Of a stretch of DNA of 64,000 nucleotides, positions 48,240 through 58,339 are shown piece by piece. The number at the start of each line of letters is the position of its first letter. Within the stretch, counting starts at the first letter, position 1. Source of the stretch: Acanthococcus lagerstroemiae. Its lineage: Eukaryota; Arthropoda; Insecta; Hemiptera; Eriococcidae. The DNA lies in assembly GCA_031841125.1 (NCBI GenBank), contig CM063114.1, positions 33,501,574 to 33,565,573 on the forward strand, read 5' to 3'. The notes below the pieces were generated by a model. That model was not told the DNA's origin. It did no database searches and saw nothing but the letters and a program-made list of their open reading frames with translations. Position numbers and translations under genes: made by a program.

Positions 48240-49620
48240 GAAAATCAAAAATTTCCAATTAAAGACTGGTTTCTACTCAATTTTTCACGCTGGATTCGAA
48301 TTCGTTTTTCAAATTCGGCGGCGACGCTCCGTTGCCGAGATACACTCGAACATGGGTCAGATAAATGCGAATTTTCGAATAATATGGTAGTGTCTTCAAC
48401 ACGGTGAACATGCTACACAATACACACCAATTGACGTTTTGGAAATCTCAAATTTCCTGGGGCGAACTAACAAAGCGCCAAAATCTCTGGATCAGTGAGA
48501 GCTAGCGCGAAACGGTTTCAAATTTTCGATAGAGGAAACAATTTTGAGTAAGACTCTCTTGAGCCGAAGAAAATTTTTCGCTCAAAAAAAGACATGATGT
48601 AGCATGGGGAAATTTTCAAAATTCAACAAATTCAAAAATTTCGAATTAAACACTGTTTTTTGCTCAATTTTTCACGCTGAGTTCGAATTCGTTTTTCAAA
48701 TTCGGCGGCGACGCTCCGTGATCAAAATGAGTCCAATATAGCGAATTTTTGAAGAATGTGGTTACGCCTTCGACACGGTGAACATGCAACACATCACGCA
48801 TTAATTGACGTTTTTGAAATCTCCAATTTCCTGGGGCGAAGCGATAAAATGGGAAAAACTCTTGATTGGAGATAGCTGAAGCGAAACGGTTTGAAATTTT
48901 GGATAGAGGAGACAATTTTGAATAAGACTGTCTCTTCAGCCGGAAAAAATTTTTTCTCCCTAAAAAAGACATGATGTGTATGAAGAAATTTTCAAATCGT
49001 TTTTCAAATTCGGCGGCGACGCTCCGTTGCCGAGATACACGCGAAAATGTGGTCAAAATGGTTGAGATAAATGCGAATTTTCAAAGAATGGGAAAACTCC
49101 TTCAACACGGTGAACATGCAACACAATTAACACCCAATGAACTAATAAAACGTTTAAATCTCTGGATGGGTGAGAGCTAGAGCGAAATGGTTTGAAATTT
49201 TGTATAGAGGAGACAATTTTGATTAAGAAAGTCTCTTCACCCGGAAAAAAATTTCTGTCCCAAAAAAAAAAACATGATGAGTATGGAGAAATTTTCAAAG
49301 TTTGACAAATTCAAAAATTTCGAATCAAAGACTGTTTTTACTCAATTTTTCACGCTGAGTTCGAATTTGTTGTCCAAGCTTGGCGGAGGCGCTCCGTTGC
49401 CGAGATGAACTCGAAAATGTGGTCAAAATTGGTCAAAAATGGCCAATTTTTGAAGAAGGAGGTAACGCCTTCAACACGGTGAACATGCAATACCTAAAGC
49501 ACCCGGACGAACTGATAAATCGCGAAAAACTATTGATTGGAGATAGCTGGAGCGAAACGGTTTGAAATTTTGGATAGAGGAGACAATTATTAATAAGAAA
49601 GTCTCTTCATCCGGAAAAAC
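48240..49620. repeat. Satellite-like tandem array, four monomers of about 370 bp
   Basis: Markers cgctccgttgccgagat, cacggtgaacatgc and gaaacggtttgaaatttt recur at spacings of about 375, 300-335 and 370 bp. That gives four monomers, the third shortened. Monomers are diverged. Related phrases return at 63595-64000. Confidence 0.85.
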
Positions 49621-49889
49621 GTAATGAGTATAATTATTTAAATCATAGTTGGGTGGTTTCTGATCGTATATATACCAATCCCATTTGCCCGTGTCCCATG
49701 GATAATTAATTAGCAAAAAATTCTAAATTGTATGCATTTTAATGGGAAGAATTACGTAGTCCCTTCTTATTTTTTAATTCTCATTAGCGCTCCTAGCAGA
49801 ACTTGGATGGACCAATTGAAAACCGGGAACATCGACCATCCAGTATATTATGGACTCGAAGCTGCGTATTTTGCACGCCAGAACCAGAG

Positions 49890-50240
49890 ACTGAAAGTCG
49901 AATGATAAAACTTTAACTTTCAGCTATCGGCTTCCAGTTTTAATAATACAGATTTCACTTTCGGCTTTTAACTTCTCAATTCTTTCTAACCTTTAGCTTC
50001 TAGCTTTAAGCTTTCAAGAAATTCTTTGGCTTTTAACTTTTAGCTTTCAACTTTCAGCTTCCAATTTCCCCCTTCAGCCCCAAACATCTAAATAATCACA
50101 GATTCACAGACATTCACAGATCTTTTTAAAAAGCTGAAAAAATAAAACTTTCGCTTTTAGCTTTTGCTTTCTTCATTCTTTCTGACCTTCAGCTTTTAGC
50201 TTTTAGCTTCTAGAAAAAACATCAGCTTTCGGCTAGCTTT
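49890..50240. repeat. Degenerate agctttta-type repeat tract
   Basis: Repeats of cttttagctttcaactttc-like phrases, strongly strand-asymmetric (pyrimidine-rich on +). Noncoding. Confidence 0.7.
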
Positions 50241-50405
50241 CAGTCTCTGGCCAGAACTTGGGTGAATAAACGCAACAACACAACATATCTCAGTGGAATA
50301 TTTATACCTATGTGTGCGCTCTTGTTGAATGTAGTGGTGAGTGCTTACAGTCGCTTTCCCTTGTGATATGTCGAGTGATTGCCTACTTAACGCCCGGGTT
50401 TCTTT

Positions 50406-51269
50406 GGCTTTCACACTTCTGGTTTGTTTACATGTATTTTTATCAAACTTATGGTGAAATGTTGTTATCACAAACAGGAATAATATGGAGAACGATTTCC
50501 CTTCATCTTATTCCTTCTGAGTTTTGATGTTAAAGTAGAAATATTATCGTTATTATTGAAAAATGTGGTTCATAAGAGGTGGAACATTCTCAAGGAGTCA
50601 CTGATGGGCCAGCATACTGGGCCCAAGGATCAAAGGAAATAGGAAAATACTGATATGGCTGAAAATTTTGTACATTTGTTTTCAAAACCCAAGAAAAATG
50701 TATTGCGACCATACTCGTACAACGATGGTGAAAAAAGAAATCATTGTGAATATAAGTCTGCTTTCTCATCTTCTGAAGTACATATTGAAATCTTTCTCAA
50801 TGAAGTGAAGGGAATATATCCAGAAAATATCCCGTTGAAACTGAAAGAAATACCACCATTTAGTAGCAACGTTGCTGGTGAAACTTCTTTTTTCAACAAT
50901 TTGTACAGTGAATGTGAATACTATCTTAATGTAAAGATATTCGTTAAGTCTACTTAATGCCGTTAATGGCCGTTTAGAAAACAAATTTCAGATATCTTCG
51001 GTCATGTCAGTATTTTTCTATTTTATTTGGTCCTTGGGTCCAGTTTGCTGGCACATCAGTAATTCCTTGAGGGAGTTCTTCCTATTATGAAACACATTTT
51101 TCAATAATAATTAATAACGATAATAGGTATTTCTATTTTAACATCAAAACTCAGAAGAAATAGGTAAGATGAACGAAAATCGCACTCAATATTATTCGTG
51201 TTTGTGATAACAAAATTTCACCATATATTTGATAAGAATACATGTAGACAAACCAGAAATGTGAAAGCC
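50406..51269. mobile_element. TIR element with about 260-bp inverted repeats and an internal ORF
   Basis: Arms 50406-50665 and 50993-51269 are imperfect inverses (ggctttcacacttctggttt at the outer left end). Flanks are T-rich, so the target duplication (perhaps TTT) is unclear. The interior carries a 100-codon frame at 50655-50957. No known transposase motif is visible. Confidence 0.75.
50655..50957 (+). CDS. Uncharacterised 100-aa ORF inside the TIR element
   Basis: ATG to TAA, fully contained between the inverted arms. Mixed charged/polar composition (..KPKKNVLRPYSYNDGEKR.., EIFLNEVKGIYPENIPLKLKEI). I do not recognise it. It could be a captured host exon or a chance frame; no splice sites flank it clearly. 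Confidence 0.25.
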   Translation: MAENFVHLFSKPKKNVLRPYSYNDGEKRNHCEYKSAFSSSEVHIEIFLNEVKGIYPENIPLKLKEIPPFSSNVAGETSFFNNLYSECEYYLNVKIFVKST

Positions 51270-51285
51270 TTTTTATCATCCATAT

Positions 51286-51524
51286 GGACACTATTCAACA
51301 GAAGAGAACCAACTAACATTTTGTAAGCAAAATGAGTTATAAGTATCGCTGGAAGAAGTGTAAAAAGTAGAATTTTTTAAAATTGGGCCCGATTCAAAAA
51401 TGTGTACTCATGTTGAAAAAAGCTTATCAGTAAATGCTAGCTTCTACATGGCTCTCAAACTTTGAATCACGTGTTCCCAAAAAGTGGATTTTGCTAGTTG
51501 GTTCCCTTTTGCTAAACAGCGTCC
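51286..51524. mobile_element. MITE family A, copy near 51.3 kb
   Basis: Begins ggacactattcaac and ends gctaaacagcgtcc, with the usual family body. It lies just outside the right arm of the TIR element. Confidence 0.8.
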
Positions 51525-53159
51525 ATAATATTATCGTTTGACCGTCTTCACGGCTGTCTTTCCGGCAACACGGCAGAGTGTGAAATGGGGCCTAGCCAAG
51601 GTTCTTATATTTACAAGGTTACCTCACTCAGATGCAACCTGCAACAATTCCTTCACTTCGTATCAGCACCCGGAATCCATTCCATAAGAAAGTAATGGGA
51701 AAATTGAATTTTTGCAGTATAGAGGGCTCTTTTCTTTTAAACGGCAGCCAACTGAATATTGTATGCTGCAAAAATAATAGAAAAATATGTTGAGGGCATC
51801 AGTTATGAGTAAAGATAAAAAAAAAACTGTATTTCCATATGACTGGGTCTACAGTGATGTCATGAACATCTTTGCGCCTGGCAAATTTGGGTAACCTTCT
51901 GGGCCTAGCATACTCTGTCACATGATCACGAATTAAGTTCAATGAAAAAATAGTTCTAAAAAAGTAGTCCCTCATTCTCGATTACCAGGTAATATTAGGC
52001 GTTTCCTAAAATGTTCCAGATTAGATTTTTTTCGAGAATTTTAATTTCCCGAGTTCTTGATTAAACATTTTTTGTAAAATATCCCTGTAATTAATATTTG
52101 ACACAAACGTCGAGTAAGTATTTGGACACAATCTTCAGTAGAGGCATAAACATTGAGATTTGTCCTAAGATGATTGGTCAGATGACTCAACAGGCTGTTT
52201 CAATGTACTGCTGTTACAACAGTTTTCACGTTTCATTTTGCAGTAGCTATTTTGCCCTAGCTAATGTTCTCGCTTTTCTTTCAAATGCTGGGCTTAATTT
52301 TCGCTTGGAACTATCAAATCTTTCTCTTGTACTAAAACTGGATATCTGTTATGATCTTATTTTATTTCTAATATGTGCTCCGGCTTGTGTTACAATTACA
52401 TACGTCTAATTTCCTTGCCGTGATGCAATATGGCGACACATAAGTATTTTGATTTTAATGCGAGTCATCCAAGTAACTCGGACAATCAAGCTTGAATTCA
52501 TCTCATTGAATGTGAATAATCGGTAAGTAATTAATTATCTGTATATCTTGTGGTGTTATTAATCGCAGTATGTAATTAAGTGAAGCTCTAAGCAATGAAT
52601 GGGTTGTGTTGATTCGTGTTTTTCACTTGGGAAAATCTCAGCCTGTGAACAGTATGTATCCGAAATTTGATTTGAATAGTAATTTGTCGAGCTCAGTAAC
52701 TTATGACTTATGAGACGCATAGTTGCATATTGCCAGGCAACTAAACACCACTAATGTGTTCAGCAGAATGTTTAATTAAACTCGAATTTTGTTACCGAAT
52801 CTGATTCGGAAACCTTTTCTGGTGAAAAGTGAAGCCAATTGTCTGCAGTGTCGAGCAGTGTTGCATAGTTTACCTACTTGTCAATTCAGAAAAAGTTGAA
52901 GGCATCCATATGCATGATTTAATCGAGGGTCGTTCATCTGCAGCAGTATATTATACTTCCATCAACAAATAATTTTGTATTTCATTTTCCATTCTAGCTC
53001 CTGAACTTCCATGCCTGCTGATAACTATGAACATAGTATGGTGCAGCAGCATCCAGTACTCTCAACTCTATGTGTTTCCAATTAAAGATTCCAACTCCGG
53101 CCGCCGGGGAAGAGAAAAAGAAGATGAAAGATGATATAATTCAAATCTGCGGCTTCTTT
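51525..53159. other. Gene-free stretch
   Basis: AT-rich. A 103-codon plus frame at 52098-52409 is cysteine-rich but motif-free and without splice context, so it is not called. A tctag acceptor-like site at 52998 precedes a more GC-rich patch up to 53115. Confidence 0.4.
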
Positions 53160-54330
53160 GAAGGTACTGTTACTTTTGATCAGTGAATGTATGTGGAATT
53201 TCAAGTCTAAGATTTTTAATTTAAAAGTGTTGTTTTTTTTGTTGTTGTTTTTTTTAAAAATATAACCTGTGGGTTTTTGATTTGAAGATGTTTGCTCAAC
53301 TAGCTGCCAATACAAAATATGAACGCAACAACTAACATATAAGGAAGAAAGGAAAGTGCTATAACATGTGCAATTGTTCGATCAACTATTAGTGTCTGGT
53401 GTCAGTGCCGACAGCTGAGACAAACAATGACGATGAATGCTCAGGCAAGTACTGAAAGATTGGTTTTAATCTGAGCAGACTTCTCTTATGGCTTAGCTAT
53501 CAGTAATAATATTTCCATTCATGGCCAAAAATTTGCTATTGTTTTGGAGTAACAAATGTGCGTATGCGGCGTTATTGATGTTAAGGCTAATATGTTTCAA
53601 AGTGATTGCAATAGAAGGTTTATTTATCTGCACTTTTGGTTGTAAACTAAACGTTAGTTTTTCCATATTTCTGCTCGTTAGTGGCTAGTATTCAGGAAAC
53701 TTGAAAAATGCAATTAAAGTCGTTTGAGTAATGTAGAAAAATAATTATAAATGAGCACTCTCAATGGCCGCAAGTTTTCTAAAAGTTACAGCTCTTCATC
53801 TGTCCGTATTATTTTGTTAGAATAGCCCAGTGAGAAAAGTCTCGAGATGAAATGTTCTGTGTCTGAATCGATAGTGTACTAGTTTACCTACTACATGTTT
53901 ATTCCACTTGTTACTATTTTTCCTAATGGTAGGACTAGATGGTAGGATTTTTTAAAATATGGTAGCAAATTCCCAGCTGGGTAGTTACTTTTGATCAATG
54001 GGCGTGTATTGAATTTCAACTTGGGAATTGGAATAGAAAAATTTTTTCTAATTTGAAGAATAATTACAGTATTTTAATTCTCAGATGTTCGCACACCAAA
54101 TATGTGCGAAACAATTGAAGATCCAAGGAAACACAAGACGGCAGCACAAGCCGAAAATGAAGATGCAAGCTTGTCCAAGTGCGGAAGATGGTCTTGGTCT
54201 GTAGAGATTTTTCTTCTTGCCGAAATATTTGAGATATTTTTAATTGTCAACAATTTGCTATTGTTTTGAAGTGATGAATGCGCGTGTACTTAACGTGTTA
54301 TTGATGTGCAGGCTGAAGTTTCTAAAAAGA
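53160..54330. repeat. Diverged tandem duplication ahead of the 3-kb repeat
   Basis: 53160-53660 and 53985-54330 share ordered phrases: gttacttttgatca, aatttcaa, gatgttygc, acaagccgaaaatga-like, and atttgctattgttttg followed by gttattgatgt. The copies are clearly diverged. Confidence 0.6.
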
Positions 54331-54439
54331 CATGCCCCCTCATGAGTATCCTAACTATGCTACTTTTTTTGTTGCTACAACTCTATAAATTTTTTTTTTT
54401 TTTAAAGGCTTATTTAACAGTGATTTTGCTTGCTGTCTT

Positions 54440-57400
54440 GTAAAAATCCTGGCTACGCTACAACAAACAAACCATCAACCAATCCCGTTTCATTCGCAAC
54501 AAGCAAAAGTAAATAATTTTGTTTTTGCTTGTTCTGGATTAAACGTGATTAGTTGACCAGTTTGCTTGCTGTGTAGGCTGGCTCCAGCGTACAACCAGTT
54601 GTGATTCACCAATCCTTTATGCAATTTACTCTGACTTCTTGATTGGATTTATATTTTAAGACAAAATTTTAATTTAAGTCAGCTAATTGTAGTTTTTCAT
54701 TTTTTTCTCCTAGGATTGTGCTAGTTATACCTAAGATTATTATAATATTTATTCTAGTTCGAGTTGACATGGGTTAGCGTGGGCCTGGAGCAGTTGCCAT
54801 GCCTTCTCCCGGCCTGCGTAGTGCTGTCGCATCCATGATTCCGTATTGTTTTTGGACAAGAGGGCCGCGAACTATACGGTTCATTGAAGCGATAAGACTA
54901 TTTGCCCTGGCCATAGGTGCAAATAACACATGTGGGGGCCAAAATTCAAAAACAAAAAACAAAAACTTACCTGCTTCTGTTATTGTTGTTATTATTCTTG
55001 GCGAATCTGGGATGTCTTTTGGGAGATTTGAGGTGCTAAAGCCCCAACCCCCACATATTTGTACCTATTGTCCTACTCTATTTCCCGCATGTTTATACCC
55101 ACAAGCCCTATTTTAACCCATTGTTCTGCAGCTATGTTCTAGCGTTGTGTTAGTGAGAAAAACTAATACAGGCAACAGTAATGTCTGTGGGGGACTGCCC
55201 TCCTTCGCAGTGAACGGGCAGTCAGTGGCAAATGTAGTGGAGACCAGATTCTTAGATTCTTGATTTCATAGGTTCTTTTCCATTGATTTGGCCGGCGCTG
55301 ATTGAGACTTTCCTGCCACAAGAATGCTGTGAAGGAAGTCTATGGTGGCTATACCCTCTCAGTGCTGGGTCAGTGGTTTGTGTGTTCGCATAGGTATACG
55401 TATGAGTAACTCAAGGTCCTTCCTCCTCGTCTTCTCTGTTACGTTGCCTCTAACTAGAGTTTGGGGCTGATCCTTAACAGAGTGGAGCGTACTGGATATG
55501 GCGGCTGGGGATTAGCGCCAGGAGAAGCGAGCTGCAGTTTTTGGCTGTGATGGCCTTAGCTGTTGTCTCGTGGAGTCTGGGGCCCTACTATGGGTAACGT
55601 AACAGCAGGGAAGACAATGGGAAAGGCACCTTTCGGAAATTATCGGCCTTTTTTCTTAAAGGATGGGTCAGTCTCCTCGGACTTGTCCTTTCGGAGAGAA
55701 GTACGAAAGTTTCTGTGTTTCGTTTGTGATCCACCCGGGTCCTTTCTGTTGGTTTGGACCTGTTTTGTTGGTGTGTCTACAGCGCAACAACCTGACAACC
55801 AGACTGACAGGATGCGATTCGAGTCAGCGATTTTCCCCCGTTTCCTAAGGGGTAAATACCAGGCACGTATTTTACCACTTCGGAGAACAGGGAAATAATT
55901 TCTGATTTCTTTAAAAACTTCGTTCTCCAAACATTCCTAATACCTTAGAATTATTCCTCAGTTTGTGAATTCCTTAAAATCATACACACCGGCTGCAGGC
56001 GAGATTCGAGGGCAAAGCAGGTGTCCCTTACACTCGCCTGCCGCCACCTAGGTTCTAAGCAGGAGAGTTAGCTTCAGCTGAGCTTGTTACATCTTGCGAA
56101 CTGTTAATGCTAACCGCCATCGTATTTCCCCAGTCTAGCCTACTGTAGGTGTACTGTCTAGAGTAGTAATGGTATCTTAGTTCTCTCAAACTCGAATTGC
56201 AACTTCCATAGCAGCAGATCAAGGAGTCTCATTCTGTAGATAGAGTCTCGAGCAATAGGCATGTCAGTCTTGCATCTTGTTTCCTTGTGAACCAATTAAC
56301 TCTCTAAAGAAACGCATAGGAAAAGTCAGGGTCAGTGAGGCTCACGATGTAAACCTTCTGGGCTAGACCTTGTTCTCGCGAGTCCTCGTGCCCGGGGGCA
56401 AGGTTCCCAGGAGTGATCAGCGGATCTGGTCTTAGACACCCCTGGTCCCAGTATGATGCGTGCTCATTAAAGAGTTAAATGAGTATCGAGCGGTTCAAGA
56501 AGCTTCGTGTTTAGTTTCATTCTTATTTAGTCCCGAAAGGTCAGTGTTGGAAGTTGCATAAGGATCCGAAAGGATAACTGATTTACCTGTAATCATCCTC
56601 CTTCTCAGTTCTTTACTTATACGTACTCGAAAAAGAAAAAAAGAAACACGAAAATGAATCTGTTCTTGCTACATTCAGGTATTAGATATTAAGAGTACCT
56701 ACCTGATTTTCTTTTCTAGTGTTACAGTCTTATAAAACCCTCAGCTTCGTGGCTTTTCAGGGTTATAATATGTTCTTACATCTAACACTCATATCTACAT
56801 ATCCTCTATGAGGAAACGCTCAACCATAAGACTGCCTGTTAGATCTATGCTGTCATTGGTTCGAGACAATCTCTTCAGTGAATCGGCCAATAGTGAACCG
56901 TGTGCGGTTGAGCTGTTATGGCTCTTCAGTGAATCGGTCACGGTACGTGTGCGGTTGAGTTGTCTTGATCATTACCGGATTATAAGACTCACGGGTAGTT
57001 GTAGTAGGGAGATGCATTCAATTTCGGTTTAAAAATGCGCAAACGTTAACCTCCTTGGTAGTTCTACGGTTTCCCTTTATTTGGGACAGTCTTTTCAGTG
57101 AATCGGCCAATAGTGAACTGTGTGCGGTCGAGCTGTTATGGCTCTTCAGTGAATCGGTCACGGTACGTGTGCGGTTGAGCTGTCTTGATTATTGTCGGAT
57201 CATAGACTCAACAGGGAGAGCATTTAACGTCTTCGGCACAGCGGATACATGTTTGTGCTTATCGAAGGTAGGCGACTTCTCTGTAGGTCTTTCAGTAGGG
57301 CGATTGGAGTGTAAGACATAGCTTACTCGGCCGAGCTGATGGTTTAGGACTGTAACACAAGAAAAGAATCTCGAGGTAATACATATCTCAGTACTAAGAA

Positions 57401-57577
57401 TATCTGTACTACAAGGTACAAAGTTACTCTTATTAAGGTTTCGAGGAGAAGTTTTGAGTATATCTATTGTTTTGTTTTCAGTTATGAAACTGTACTACGA
57501 GATACTCCGATCAATGCATACATGCCGTCAGTATCAAACATTGTGACAGCTGGATGAATGAAGAATCAGCGCCAAGA
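54440..57577 (+). repeat. 3.1-kb direct duplication, copy A (candidate noncoding locus)
   Basis: Collinear with 58340-61565. Blocks 55190-55625 and 56060-56650 are almost identical to copy B (a handful of differences each), while intervening and outer parts differ strongly and carry indels. It contains one 111-codon frame (55563-55898) also present in copy B, but with many amino-acid changes. Orientation is arbitrary. I see no TIR, LTR or enzyme motif. Confidence 0.85.
56865..57195 (+). repeat. Two sub-repeats with aaccgtgtgcggtt hairpin motif, copy A
   Basis: A unit of about 105 bp (cttcagtgaatcggccaat .. gtgcggttgagctgtcttga) occurs at about 56867 and 57087. Each unit has ttcagtgaatcgg twice and a small inverted repeat aaccg/cggtt. 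Two more units lie in copy B (about 60717, partial, and 61073). Confidence 0.8.
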
Positions 57578-57655
57578 ACGATTGATTGCCACTCCAATTC
57601 TGAAACTGCAGGCGAGCATCTCCTCTCGAAGAACTTTTCGGTTGTTGGACTGCAA

Positions 57656-57782
57656 TTGGACGCTGTTGAACAGGAAGCTCCCAAAAGACATTTGTTGACA
57701 AAATGAGTTATATTAGTATCGGTGGAAGGAGGGTAAAAAGTAGAATTTTTCCAAAATGGCTTATGTATACCCACGTTGAGGA
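57656..57782. mobile_element. MITE family A fragment (left part)
   Basis: ttggacgctgttgaac plus the first half of the family body, ending near tacccacgttgag. It lies in the spacer between the two 3-kb copies, so it inserted after the duplication or was lost from one copy. Confidence 0.7.
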
Positions 57783-58339
57783 AAGAGTATCAGGAACGTT
57801 AATTACTCTTAAAGATCTGATTTCTCGGTATTTATAACTTCACTTTGCTTGATGATAGAGATGTGCTGATGATGTACGAGTACGTTTCAGAGTGAGGGGG
57901 ATGGAGAATAGGCCCGTAGCCAGATGGGGTGCTGGTGAGTTCTGAGCGGAGCCCACCTGGCAAAATTTCGTGAATAAAAATAACGAATTCTTTATATTTT
58001 TCTAGTTTGTTTTATTCAAAACTTTTCTTTCGGCTACATTTTAATGTTTCTAAACCGGGCAACACTGACTTTTCTTTGGAAGATAGACGAATCCTGCTGT
58101 TGGTCGTTTGTTATCATTCGCAAACGTCTTCTTACCACAAGTCACTGATATAAAGGAGGTTGATCTCCAGATGGTGTAAGATTGTTTTATGCTTAATAGT
58201 GCCCTTCTGGCAAATGACAGAGTGGCTAAGGATGGCGGGTTAGTTATGCCTGCAGCTCCAATGCATTACAATTTAAGCTCAGATTTCAGTCTTGCAATAT
58301 ATTTCAGCTATGTTTTCTGAAGTCGAGTCAGACCCTTGG
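57783..58339. other. Spacer between the two 3-kb copies
   Basis: No gene recognised. Contains a ggcccgtagccag phrase (about 57922) similar to ends of small MITEs seen at about 24820 and 24930. Confidence 0.4.

Noticed and set aside
48240..49620. CRISPR-like spaced repeats
   Set aside because: The units are about 370 bp and similar throughout; there are no short identical repeats with unique spacers, and the genome is eukaryotic.
52098..52409. 103-codon plus-strand frame, cysteine-rich
   Set aside because: AT-rich codons, no signal peptide pattern that convinces and no splice context.
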